Below, one piece after another: positions 26,672 through 34,859 of a stretch of 64,000 nucleotides of DNA (position 1 is its first letter; every line of letters begins with the position of its first letter). The DNA comes from Haloglycomyces albus DSM 45210. Lineage in GTDB: Bacteria > Actinomycetota > Actinomycetes > Mycobacteriales > Micromonosporaceae. The DNA lies in the NCBI RefSeq assembly GCF_000527155.1, contig NZ_AZUQ01000001.1:1544554-1608553 (forward strand). Direction: 5' to 3'. The translations under genes and the position numbers were made by a program. A model generated the notes under the pieces. The model did no database searches. It was given only the letters and a program-made list of their open reading frames with translations, and had not been told where the DNA came from.

Positions 26672-27388
26672 CTAGAGGCAGGCGCGTTCCAACTCGTTCC
26701 AGAGCCGGTCGTCCTCGTCGAGGAAGTCGATGTATTCGTTGAGGTCTTCCTCGGACAGGTCGTCCGACGTCGGATCGATGATGTCACCTTCCCATTGGTG
26801 ATCGATGTAGACTTCAACGGATTCGGTGCAGGCGTCGAAGTCGTCGGCACGCGCGCGTAGGTCGTCGTTGTCCGACTCAAGATTCTCTTTATCGGCTTCC
26901 AAACCGTCGCGAGTGTCCTCAAGATCGGCGACGGCGGCTTCGAGGTCGTCGGCGTCGCTGGATTTCTGCAGCAGCAGGATGCCGACCGTCGTGGTGCTCA
27001 GCACCAGAACTCCAACGAGAATGCTGAGGAAAACGATCGCGCCTTTGCCCTTCTTTTGTGGCATTGCCTGCGGTGCCATCGGTTGCTGTGGCGCATAACC
27101 GGGCATCTGCTGCGTCGGAGCACCGGGCGGTGGTGGGGTTGGGGCTTCCTGCGAAGCCGACGACTCGGCGGAAGCCTGTGACGTGGCTGGCGCGACCTCG
27201 GGCTGCGACGTGGCCGGCTCGGGAGTGGTCTCGTCGGTGGTGGCCTCGGTCGTAGCGGATTCAGTAGAGTCCTGTGTGGATTCTTCAGACGCCGCGGGTT
27301 CAGAGTGGGTGGTGTCCGTTTCCTCCGGGGACACACTGCCCTGGGGCTCGGAAGGGTTGGGTTGGTTTTCTTCGGGGTTGGCAACCAT
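26672..27388 (-). CDS. Single-span membrane protein with acidic N-terminus and extracellular coiled coil
   Basis: 238 residues from ATG 27388, behind GAGGAG. Residues 1-75 are Glu/Ser/Thr-rich, 76-108 Pro/Gln-rich, about 114-136 one transmembrane helix. A coiled coil of about 40 residues follows (Leu-Glu-Ala-Ala-Val-Ala-Asp-Leu-Glu heptads), then an acidic domain with two Cys, one near the C-terminus, that could form a disulphide. No family recognised. A structural or envelope-associated role is possible but is inference. Confidence 0.7.
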   Translation of the reverse strand: MVANPEENQPNPSEPQGSVSPEETDTTHSEPAASEESTQDSTESATTEATTDETTPEPATSQPEVAPATSQASAESSASQEAPTPPPPGAPTQQMPGYAPQQPMAPQAMPQKKGKGAIVFLSILVGVLVLSTTTVGILLLQKSSDADDLEAAVADLEDTRDGLEADKENLESDNDDLRARADDFDACTESVEVYIDHQWEGDIIDPTSDDLSEEDLNEYIDFLDEDDRLWNELERACL

Positions 27389-27612
27389 TGGAATCTCCTC
27401 ATGGAAAAAATCGGGCGTCCTCATCATACAAACTTTCGAACTCTGCCAGGGCGCCGGTCGGAGCGGTTGTGGCTGTGTCCAAACCGGATTCCGGTTGCGA
27501 TCCGATGCGGAATCGTGTCCATTGCTCAGCGATTCCGATACGTACGGGATCCTGTTCGTAGCGTCGCTGCAGGACGAACTCGACCAAGCAATATCCATCT
27601 ATGTGTTGTATT

Positions 27613-27713
27613 ATGTTTGAACATGTGGAATAATTGTCGGAAAATTCGAACATAGCGACATTAGTAAACATAACGTCGGTCGTTCCAGTGAACGGCGGTG
27701 ACGATGTTCAAAC
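27613..27713 (+). promoter_or_regulatory. Candidate operator sites upstream of the GH43 gene
   Basis: The 27389-27731 gap has no ORF. ATGTT-TG-AACAT (27613-27624) is a palindrome; TTCGAACAT (27645-27653) and ATGTTCAAAC (27704-27713) are partial copies. The core ATGTTTGA is the same 8-mer that flanks the GH51 promoter at 9354 and, inverted, 9425. A common LacI- or GntR-type sugar regulator is plausible but is not encoded in the window. Confidence 0.4.
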
Positions 27714-27731
27714 CCGAAAGGATATGTGCGC

Positions 27732-28811
27732 ATGGGAGTCAGTAGACGAACAGTATTTACCGGCGCGGGAGCCGCTGTAGCCGGAGCGACGTTGTTCCCG
27801 CATATTGCCGGCGCGCGTTCAGCACGCGGGGCGGAACGTAACCGTTCACACCAGCCCCCGGTCAACCCCCTCATCGAACAGCGCGCCGATCCACAGATCA
27901 CCAAGCACACCGATGGGTATTACTACTTCACCGCCACGGTTCCCGAATACGATCGCATCATTCTGCGCCGCGCCCGCACCATCGCGGGATTGGGCGGCGT
28001 CGAGGAACATGTCATCTGGAACGCGCACTCCTCCGGGATCATGGCCAACCACATCTGGGCACCGGAACTCCATTACATCGAGGGTGCCTGGTACATCTAT
28101 TTCGCGGCCGGTGCGTCGTGGGATCAGTGGCGGATTCGTCCCTATACCCTGCGCAACACCAGCCCCAACCCCATCGAAGGCGAATGGGAGGAAATGGGGG
28201 AACTCAACACTCCTTGGGACGCCTTCTCCCTCGACGCCACCGTATTCGAACACAACGGCGTGCTCTACCACTGCTGGGCGCAACATATTCCCGGCCTCGA
28301 CAACAACACCTCGCTCGTCCTCGCGCCCATGGACACCCCGTGGAGCATCGGCGCCGAACCGGTCGAGATCGCGCGGCCCACCCTGCCGTGGGAACGAGTG
28401 CGCTACGCGGTCAACGAAGGTGCCTATGTCCTCAAACGCAATGGACGCCTCTTCCTCACGTACTCCGGTGCCGGTACCGGGCCCGAATACAGCATGGGGT
28501 TGCTGACCGCCGATGAAGACGCCGACCTCATGGACCCTGCCAGCTGGTACAAGAACCCCGAACCGGTCATGGTGTCTCACGAGGGCAACAGTGTCTTCGG
28601 CCCGGGGCACAACGCCTTCACCCAGGACGAGTACGACCGGGACGTACTGGTTTACCACGCCAGATCGTATGAGCACATCGACGGAGACCCGCTGAACGAC
28701 CCCAATCGTCACACCCGGGTCCAGCTGCTGGAATGGAACGACGACGGAACGCCGCACTTCCCCGTTCCCTCTCCCGACGGCCCGGTATCGCCTTGGGGCA
28801 AGCAAAAGTAG
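27732..28811 (+). CDS. Secreted GH43 arabinan-active glycoside hydrolase
   Basis: 359 residues from ATG 27732, with AAAGGAT at good spacing. The N-terminus Ser-Arg-Arg-Thr-Val-Phe followed by a hydrophobic stretch is a Tat signal. The five-bladed beta-propeller shows the catalytic base in Arg-Ala-Asp-Pro-Gln-Ile, the pKa-modulating Asp in Ser-Leu-Asp-Ala-Thr-Val-Phe, and the acid in Asn-Glu-Gly-Ala-Tyr-Val-Leu-Lys-Arg-Asn-Gly. Closest in character to exo- or endo-alpha-1,5-L-arabinanases and arabinofuranosidases. It probably works with the GH51 enzyme at 9.4 kb on plant arabinan. Confidence 0.9.
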   Translation: MGVSRRTVFTGAGAAVAGATLFPHIAGARSARGAERNRSHQPPVNPLIEQRADPQITKHTDGYYYFTATVPEYDRIILRRARTIAGLGGVEEHVIWNAHSSGIMANHIWAPELHYIEGAWYIYFAAGASWDQWRIRPYTLRNTSPNPIEGEWEEMGELNTPWDAFSLDATVFEHNGVLYHCWAQHIPGLDNNTSLVLAPMDTPWSIGAEPVEIARPTLPWERVRYAVNEGAYVLKRNGRLFLTYSGAGTGPEYSMGLLTADEDADLMDPASWYKNPEPVMVSHEGNSVFGPGHNAFTQDEYDRDVLVYHARSYEHIDGDPLNDPNRHTRVQLLEWNDDGTPHFPVPSPDGPVSPWGKQK

Positions 28812-28820
28812 TCAGTGGTG

Positions 28821-28868
28821 TCGGGCGGTGAGGTAGGTGGGCCTTGAACCATTCGATCGACCGCCCGG
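28821..28868 (+). terminator. Possible long-loop terminator after the GH43 gene
   Basis: CGGGCGGT and ACCGCCCG form an 8-bp stem with a loop of about 30 bases. Moderate evidence only. Confidence 0.35.
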
Positions 28869-28981
28869 GACGCGATGGCGGTGCCCTCGGTACAACGGCG
28901 AAGTACCGATTGTCGGGCACCTCCATCATGCGTCGAGTGGGCGGGACGTATACTCGACGGTGTCCGTGGGAAGCGGACACG

Positions 28982-29054
28982 GCCTCAGTAGCTCAGGGGA
29001 TAGAGCACCGCTCTCCTAAAGCGGGTGTCGCAGGTTCGAATCCTGCCTGGGGCG
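28982..29054 (+). tRNA. tRNA-Arg (anticodon CCT)
   Basis: 73-nt cloverleaf: acceptor GCCTCAG pairs with CTGGGGC (one G-T), D-arm GCTCAGGGGATAGAGC, anticodon stem CCGCT/AGCGG with loop CTCCTAA (anticodon CCT at 29015-29017), and T-arm GCAGG-TTCGAAT-CCTGC. No CCA is encoded. Its 3' half is partly duplicated at 34708-34737, marking it as the integration site of the island that follows. Confidence 0.96.
29025..29054 (+). repeat. attL-like site: 3' end of the tRNA-Arg gene
   Basis: Thirty bases from the anticodon stem to the discriminator align without gaps to 34708-34737, with 24 identities including GTGTCGC and a run of 12 (AATCCTGCCTGG). This is the usual arrangement where an element integrated into a tRNA 3' end. 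Confidence 0.55.
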
Positions 29055-29436
29055 CAATAGAAGGACTGATCAAATCAGACGTGGGTCGGCAACCGACCGC
29101 TTCCGCAGCTCTCTGGTTAGTCGGATTCTACGGCGCGATCCAACACGGAGCAATACGGCCTGGTCGGTTCCACCGGGCTCAATCCAACTTGCCGGGGTGT
29201 AGGTACTGCCTCAGCCGTAATGGCCGATTATGGGGACAACAACTACGTTTCCCGCCCTGGTAGCGCTACGAGTTTATGAAAGATGATAATTCGGCTCACC
29301 ATAAATGAGCTAGCGTGCCAGTGGCTGTCCCTAAGTATCCGAGGCTCCCTCAATCTACTGTGTCAGAACAGTGTGTCGTGATCGATGGGTGAATCCACAA
29401 CTCATCTGATTCACAGCAACGTAAGGGAGGCAAGGT
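29055..29436. other. Non-coding stretch at the left end of the island
   Basis: No supported gene in 382 bases after the tRNA. No strong hairpin or repeat was seen. It probably consists of degraded element DNA plus the leader for the ORF at 29437. Confidence 0.4.
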
Positions 29437-29757
29437 TTGCCGGAAGAAAACGCGGTCCTGCTCCTGGACCGGTTCCGTTCCAATGCGGGCGCCGACACTA
29501 TGATCTCGTTGCTGCGGTCTCGGGAAGCAGCTGTAAGTCTCGCCCTTATGACCGCTCAGCTTGGCGGCGGGGAGATAGTTGAAGCCCAAACACTGAGCGC
29601 CGCGTTTGGTGCCGATCTCCACGCGATCGGTCGAAGTTCTGTCGCCCCGGAAGACGATGTGGATAGTGAGGAATCTCCGCTGTGTGTGACTGCGGCTGAA
29701 GTGCCTGGAGGTTTCCGGACTAGCAGCCTGGAATGGCTGGTAGGAAGGAACGACTGA
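29437..29757 (+). CDS. Short ORF, possibly a fragment of a DUF3375 (Wadjet JetA-like) protein
   Basis: 106 residues from TTG 29437, with AGGGAGG at good spacing. Residues 6-62 have the helical pattern Leu-Leu-Arg-Ser-Arg-Glu-Ala-Ala-Val-Ser-Leu-Ala-Leu then Leu-Ser-Ala-Ala-Phe-Gly-Ala-Asp-Leu-His-Ala-Ile, which resembles the N-terminus of DUF3375/JetA proteins (full length about 480 residues). The remaining 40 residues are unrelated and the frame stops. If the match is real, this is a truncated remnant of a plasmid-defence gene; the resemblance is weak. Confidence 0.35.
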   Translation: MPEENAVLLLDRFRSNAGADTMISLLRSREAAVSLALMTAQLGGGEIVEAQTLSAAFGADLHAIGRSSVAPEDDVDSEESPLCVTAAEVPGGFRTSSLEWLVGRND

Positions 29758-29762
29758 ACACC

Positions 29763-29965
29763 ATGACAAGACCCATGCACCGGAAGTACAAGCCCGAATT
29801 CGTGCAAATGACCCTAGAAATGGTCCTTAACCAGGGTAAGAGACCCTGCCTCAGTCGTGTGCGAGTTTGACATGCCCGTCTACACGCTGCACAACTAGCT
29901 GCGCAAAGCTCGTGCCGAGCGCGCGGCCCGACTCCACTCCGCCCACCTCCAAGGAGGGTACCGAT
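29763..29965 (+). pseudogene. IS3-family transposase OrfA remnant
   Basis: In two frames the DNA reads Arg-Lys-Tyr-Lys-Pro-Glu-Phe-Val-Gln-Met, then Glu-Phe-Asp-Met-Pro-Val-Tyr-Thr-Leu-His-Asn, stop (TAG in place of the expected Trp), Leu-Arg-Lys-Ala-Arg-Ala-Glu-Arg-Ala-Ala-Arg. This is the HTH region of IS3-type OrfA with one frameshift and one nonsense codon. No OrfB or terminal repeats remain. It shows that the island has carried and lost insertion sequences. Confidence 0.65.
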
Positions 29966-30663
29966 GAAGCAAGGTTCCATACGAAGGTGGCCTCGGAGAT
30001 TGACACGATCACTAATCAAGGAGCCCCTTTTATCCTGAACACCGTTTGATTCGGTCGAGTTCAGCAACGGAGTGGACCAGGTTGGTAGCGTAGTTCGGGT
30101 TCCTTCGCAGTCGCCGAAGAACGGCGCATCGTCTGAACTCGGTCAGCCCGCTCTCCCAGAGCTCTCCATGACGAATGTTGTTGCTTGTACGCTCGCTTCC
30201 ACGCTGGTAGGGTCCGACCCTTGTACCGGGTTTCCACCCGTTCAGGTGCGAGGCCCTGGCAGCGCCCTTGTAGGCGAAGCCAAAGAGGCCGGTTATGCGA
30301 AGCACTGGGACGATGTCCCATCGTCGGGCGGCGGCGGTGACGCGGAGGCCCACTACCTCGGCACGGAATACAGGCTTGGGATCGTGCGCGGCGGGGCGCC
30401 GCTCTGTGGGACGCCCCGGGGCAGGGCAAGGTCTTGTCTGTCAACGTGATCGCTGAGAGACAGTAGGAACAAGGACGAATGACCGGTGAATGGGCGGTTG
30501 ACACCTGCTGGCGTGGGAAACAAATTTCGCCAGGTCACGGGGTGTGTCGTTCGAGATTCCCAGTAGTCGCACAGGTGCTCCGTAATGCGGGGGTCGAACG
30601 GACCTCTTGCGGGCCAATAGTTCTTGGTCATGTGACCTCCCGGTGTCGTGGCATACTGGAAAG
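29966..30663. other. Degenerate region without a recognisable gene
   Basis: About 700 bases between the IS3 remnant and the membrane-protein gene. Open frames exist on both strands (for example 30030-30353 leftward) but none shows family motifs, a clear RBS or coding-like composition. Most likely eroded mobile-element DNA plus the promoter of the operon at 30664. Confidence 0.4.
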
Positions 30664-31068
30664 ATGAAGCACCGACGCCTCATCCTGTTCGCCGCCGCCA
30701 GTGGAATTTTCGGTACGACCGTCATCTTCGCCGTGATGTCCTGGCAGGACGCCTCCTACCTCGCAACGGGAATTGCGGCGGTCGTCGCGATTGCTACTTT
30801 GGGCGCGACCGTTTACGGAACGACCGGCGATCGCCGCCGTCCCCGGATCGAGGCCGTAGAAACCGGGGACTCGGTGGCAGCGCCGGATGGGACTGCCAAT
30901 TCCGGCATCACCGTGGACGGTGATCACGTGCCCGGGGGCATGAAGGTCGAGCAGTCGGGAGAGGCGCAAGCGGAACGGCGAGGTGTAGCCAATACCGGGA
31001 TTCGCGTGGGCGCTGAACCAGGAGAGCCTCGTGCCGGCGAGAGCGGTCGCAGGAGTCCGAAGGGATGA
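30664..31068 (+). CDS. Two-helix membrane protein paired with a STAND NTPase
   Basis: 134 residues from ATG 30664. Two transmembrane helices (about 5-26 and 32-54) with a short loop, then a cytoplasmic tail. The tail holds two copies of a motif, Thr-Ala-Asn-Ser-Gly-Ile-Thr-Val and Val-Ala-Asn-Thr-Gly-Ile-Arg-Val-Gly, which reappears at residues 26-38 of the next protein. The stop overlaps the next start (ATGA), so the two are coupled. By analogy with split effector/sensor systems this could be the membrane-acting effector, but that is inference. Confidence 0.7.
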   Translation: MKHRRLILFAAASGIFGTTVIFAVMSWQDASYLATGIAAVVAIATLGATVYGTTGDRRRPRIEAVETGDSVAAPDGTANSGITVDGDHVPGGMKVEQSGEAQAERRGVANTGIRVGAEPGEPRAGESGRRSPKG

Positions 31069-34000
31069 ACCTATTCGGGAAGTCCGCGAGGGAGCCTGGA
31101 GCCGAGGTCAAGGACAGCGGGGACGCGCGGGTAGCGCCCGGTGCCTTCGCTAACACCGGAATCCTATTCGGGGACGTCCACCTGGCTGTTCCCGACCAGG
31201 GGGGAGCCGGCGGGCAGAGACCGAATTCCTCTGGTGGGATCCCTTCTGCCTATGTCGAGCAGGTAAGAAGGGTGGCCCCCGCCGAGCTGTTGGGCCGTGA
31301 TGACGAGCTCGCCGACCTGGTCTGCTTCTGCGAATCGTCCGAATCCCGCTTCCTGCGCCTGGTCGCACCGGCGTGGGCCGGCAAGTCCGCTCTATTGGCA
31401 TGGTTTGTCCTGCACCCGCCCGAGGGGGTCCGGGTAGTCTCGTTCTTCATCACAGCCAGGTTCGCGGGTTCGAGCGATCGGCGCGCCTTTATCGACGCGA
31501 TAATGACGCAGTTGCGGGACCTCATCGGCGCGCCACCGCACGGTGAGGCCAACGGACCGGCTCGCGACTGGATCATGCTCTCCGAATTGAGGCGGGCGGC
31601 GGCCCATTTCCAGGAGCGCGGAGAGCGGCTCGTCCTGGTGGTCGACGGATTGGACGAGGACACGGGGGTGACCGTCCGCGCTGACAGTCATAGCATTGCT
31701 TCGCTTCTGCCGGTGGATTCCATTGAGAACCTGCACATTCTGGTGTCCAGCCGCCCCGATCCTCCCATCCCGCAGGATGTCCCGTCGCACCACCCGATTC
31801 GCGATCCGGAGAATACGCGGCCTCTCAAATCTTCAAGCCATGCGAAGGCGCAGCAATACGATCGGCTGCGGGACTTGAAGCGAATCCTCTATGGCACCCG
31901 ACTCGAACAGGACATCCTGGGATTCGTCGTGGGGTCCGGCGGAGGCTTGAGCCTTGAGGACTTGGCGGTACTGACCGGCGCCTCGGAATGGGAGATCGAG
32001 AACCACCTGGGAACTTCTGTCGGGCGCACGTTCAACCGGATGGTGACGCCATTGGCCGCCGGCAGGATCGAACAGGTTTATGTGATGGCCCATGAGGAGC
32101 TGTTGCAGGACGCTTTGAAAGCGTTGGGTTCTCGCACCGAGGAGTACGGACAGCGGATCGATCAGTGGGCCGATGGCTTCCGACGTGCGGAGTGGCCTGA
32201 GGAAACGCCGGTGTATCTGCTGCTCGGATACTTTTGGAAGCTTCAGAGGGATCGGGACTTCGACCGGATGTTCGCCTTCGCTACCTCCCAGGCGCGTTAT
32301 GTGCGGCTGAGGGCGTTGACGGGTGCTGATCGCAGCGCATTCGACGAGATTCAGGCCTGCAAGGACTTCTTGTTGGAGTCCGGCGGCGCTGACCTGCTGT
32401 CCATGGCCCGACTCTGCATGTACAACGATATTCTCCGATCCCAGAACTATGCCATTCCGGCAATTCTTCCCTCTATCTGGTTTCGGATGGGTGAGCCTGA
32501 ACGTGCCCTTCAACTGGCGCGATCTATGCCCAACTTGGACGAACGCGCGTCGGCGCTGATTCATATTGCGCACGTATTGACGGAACAGGGCCGCCTCAAA
32601 GAATCGCGCATGGTTCTGAGTGAAGCGAATACCGAGTTGCCGCAGGTGAGTAACAGGCGTGACAATGGATTGAAGGTTGACCTGGCACGGGAGTTGGCAA
32701 AAGTGGGTGACACAGAAGCCTGTCTGGCGATCGCAGAATCAGTGGAGGAAGCTATTCGGCACGAGGAGGATGAACTCCTCAGAACCTTCTCTTTGCGAGA
32801 CCTCATCGACATCCACGAGCTCCTCGGCCATAAAGAGAAGCCAGCGGAGCTAGTATCGCTTCTCGTCGGGGCCGTCGAGGGGATTCGACTGGATGCCAAC
32901 CGCGTCCTGTTTCTCCCCAGCGTTTCTGAAACCTTGGAGAAGTTGCTCGGTACTCGTGTTTTGACCTCCATGATTACCGAAGTCGAGTCGATGGCGGAAC
33001 GAACTGGATTTTCGGGTACGGACGATACAGCCTCTTCTTTTCTTTCCTGGGCGTATTCAAAATCGGGGGACTGGGGCAAGGCCATCGAATGGGCTAGGAA
33101 CACCGTCGATGATGTCCAAGTTATTTTCAACTTGATCAACCTTATTGCCGGAGAAACACATGACTGTCCCAGTGATGTGATGGAGAACCTGATTGAGGAG
33201 ATGTTGCTGATCTGGGAAGAACGGCAGCTCGACGACCGATTGGATGAGCCGTCCGTTTACCTGGCCAGAGTACTTGCAGCGAGAAACCGGGTCGGTGAAG
33301 CTCGCGCCGTCTTGGATACGATCCGATATACCGGTTTGCGTTCCCAAGGGCTGGCCGAAGTCGCACAGGTTCTCCTGGAACAAGGAAATAATTCGGAGAT
33401 GGTTCGCTCGCTGATCATTGAATCTGAATCCATTGCCAGGGAATGGGATTCCATCTTTCATGACCCAGAAAGCTACGTGTTCATGGCGCGAAAATTGGAT
33501 GTCAGTTCACAGAATGAACTATCACGCCGTCTTCTGCTTCGGGCTTTGAATTTGATCTCCCAGGATCCAGCCACGTATGAATATCGCTTCATGATGAATA
33601 TGGTCGTATCCGAAGTGAGAACGCCGGACCAGGCGGATATTTTGGAACAGTTCGCTCGGGGGCATGTCAATCTGGACCTGCGGGCCTGGCTGTACGGGGA
33701 ACTGGCCCTGTATTGGGCGCTCCACGGTCGTTCGGACAAATCCAAAGCACTGCTCAAAGCCACGTACGATCTCAATACCCGTATCGCAAACGGCAATTTT
33801 TCGTATCGGATCTGGTGTTTGTTGGCTGAAAGTCTGCAAGTGCTGCAGTGCCAAGACTTGTCCGAGTTGATTCAGCCCGGATTGAATGACTTCCTTGAGG
33901 TTCAGCCGGACAAGCGAATCAATCTGTTGGATCTCAACGACGCCATTGACCTATTCTTGCTGTGTGACGACATCCCAGGCGCACTGGATATGGCTCGGCG

Positions 34001-34532
34001 GTCAGACTTCTCATCGGGTGAATACCGCGTGGTGGAAGCCCTGGTGGGTTTTGGGCGGTTCGGCGACGCGGAACGAATGATCGAAGAAATATCGGATCTC
34101 GAAGAAAGGGTCGGGGCGATGTCGAAGGTGGCTCTGGGCCTCGCTCGTATTGCGGAGAGTTCACGTGCCTCTGCCTGGGCGGAGAAGGCATTCAATCTTA
34201 ATGCTGCGATATCCGAAGACTCTAGTTCCGGGCCTGCAGAGACATTCGTGAAAGTCTTCACCCACCTTGGCGAGCACGACCGCGCCAGGGAATTGCTGAT
34301 GTCCATTTCCAGTGATGAGGACCGGAGTAGACTGGCAGCGCTGATCGCCAGGTCGGCTCAAGATCCAGGGGCTCGAACGGAAATGATGCGGGCCTGTTAT
34401 CACAGTTCGTGGGTGCACCTTCCTCCGATGTTGAACCGCTTCGATCAGACGATCCTTCCCCTTGTAGCCGAGGAGTTCATGGACCTGGCGAACCGGAGCG
34501 GATTCAACTGGGAACCCCCGCAGGGTGATTGA
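31065..34532 (+). CDS. STAND-class (NACHT-like) P-loop NTPase with long alpha-solenoid C-terminus
   Basis: 1155 residues. N-terminal linker with Phe-Ala-Asn-Thr-Gly-Ile-Leu-Phe-Gly-Asp-Val-His-Leu (about 28-40). NTPase core: Walker A Pro-Ala-Trp-Ala-Gly-Lys-Ser-Ala-Leu (about 100-108), Walker B Leu-Val-Leu-Val-Val-Asp-Gly-Leu-Asp-Glu-Asp (about 190-200), sensor Leu-Val-Ser-Ser-Arg-Pro. A winged-helix segment follows (Leu-Ser-Leu-Glu-Asp-Leu-Ala-Val-Leu-Thr-Gly-Ala). Residues 400-1155 are TPR-like helical pairs, a sensor architecture. STAND proteins of this build are antiviral sensors (Avs, NLR-like) or signalling hubs. It lacks a catalytic effector domain, which the coupled membrane protein could supply. 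Confidence 0.88.
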   Translation: MNLFGKSAREPGAEVKDSGDARVAPGAFANTGILFGDVHLAVPDQGGAGGQRPNSSGGIPSAYVEQVRRVAPAELLGRDDELADLVCFCESSESRFLRLVAPAWAGKSALLAWFVLHPPEGVRVVSFFITARFAGSSDRRAFIDAIMTQLRDLIGAPPHGEANGPARDWIMLSELRRAAAHFQERGERLVLVVDGLDEDTGVTVRADSHSIASLLPVDSIENLHILVSSRPDPPIPQDVPSHHPIRDPENTRPLKSSSHAKAQQYDRLRDLKRILYGTRLEQDILGFVVGSGGGLSLEDLAVLTGASEWEIENHLGTSVGRTFNRMVTPLAAGRIEQVYVMAHEELLQDALKALGSRTEEYGQRIDQWADGFRRAEWPEETPVYLLLGYFWKLQRDRDFDRMFAFATSQARYVRLRALTGADRSAFDEIQACKDFLLESGGADLLSMARLCMYNDILRSQNYAIPAILPSIWFRMGEPERALQLARSMPNLDERASALIHIAHVLTEQGRLKESRMVLSEANTELPQVSNRRDNGLKVDLARELAKVGDTEACLAIAESVEEAIRHEEDELLRTFSLRDLIDIHELLGHKEKPAELVSLLVGAVEGIRLDANRVLFLPSVSETLEKLLGTRVLTSMITEVESMAERTGFSGTDDTASSFLSWAYSKSGDWGKAIEWARNTVDDVQVIFNLINLIAGETHDCPSDVMENLIEEMLLIWEERQLDDRLDEPSVYLARVLAARNRVGEARAVLDTIRYTGLRSQGLAEVAQVLLEQGNNSEMVRSLIIESESIAREWDSIFHDPESYVFMARKLDVSSQNELSRRLLLRALNLISQDPATYEYRFMMNMVVSEVRTPDQADILEQFARGHVNLDLRAWLYGELALYWALHGRSDKSKALLKATYDLNTRIANGNFSYRIWCLLAESLQVLQCQDLSELIQPGLNDFLEVQPDKRINLLDLNDAIDLFLLCDDIPGALDMARRSDFSSGEYRVVEALVGFGRFGDAERMIEEISDLEERVGAMSKVALGLARIAESSRASAWAEKAFNLNAAISEDSSSGPAETFVKVFTHLGEHDRARELLMSISSDEDRSRLAALIARSAQDPGARTEMMRACYHSSWVHLPPMLNRFDQTILPLVAEEFMDLANRSGFNWEPPQGD

Positions 34533-34551
34533 AGCCGTCATCTGATGTTCC

Positions 34552-34685
34552 AAATGGACGGCCTTCAAACGATTCTTTGGCCGACTCAAGCGCTTCCGTG
34601 CGGTGGCGATCAGATTCGCGATAAGCCGGCGCTGCGCTATCGGGCCACGCTCCATCTCGCCGTCATGTTCGCATGGAAACCGTAA
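34552..34685 (+). pseudogene. IS5-family transposase C-terminal remnant
   Basis: Reads Phe-Lys-Arg-Phe-Phe-Gly-Arg-Leu-Lys-Arg-Phe-Arg-Ala-Val-Ala-Ile-Arg-Phe, then after a +1 frameshift Asp-Lys-Pro-Ala-Leu-Arg-Tyr-Arg-Ala-Thr-Leu-His-Leu-Ala-Val, stop. This is the conserved end of IS5-type transposases. The rest of the element is missing. It sits between the STAND gene and the attR-like repeat. Confidence 0.8.
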
Positions 34686-34707
34686 TTTCAAGACGCACCC
34701 GAAAGCA

Positions 34708-34737
34708 GTGTCGCTTGTTTTAATCCTGCCTGGAACG
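34708..34737 (+). repeat. attR-like degenerate copy of the tRNA-Arg 3' end
   Basis: Ungapped match to 29025-29054 with 24 of 30 identities, including the 12-base core AATCCTGCCTGG. Direct orientation and 5.7 kb distance define the island. The six differences suggest an old, immobile insertion. Confidence 0.55.
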
Positions 34738-34752
34738 TCCGGTCAGACACAA

Positions 34753-34790
34753 TGAGGGTCGCCGATTAGCTAACCAATCGGCGACCCTCA
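34753..34790 (-). terminator. Strong terminator after the lipoprotein gene
   Basis: Perfect 15-bp stem (34753-34767 with 34776-34790) and an eight-base loop. Confidence 0.85.
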
Positions 34791-34859
34791 GGCCGTACTG
34801 AGACCCTAACGGGTTCCCATTGAGCCTTTTCCGCCCCCAACTGCTGGCCGGGGTTCTTA

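Noticed and set aside
28844-29263. Rightward frame running across the tRNA-Arg gene
   Set aside because: It reads through a clear tRNA and has no protein features.
30030-30353. Leftward 107-codon frame in the island
   Set aside because: Ends in a transposase-like run but lacks family motifs, an RBS and a consistent frame; treated as eroded DNA.
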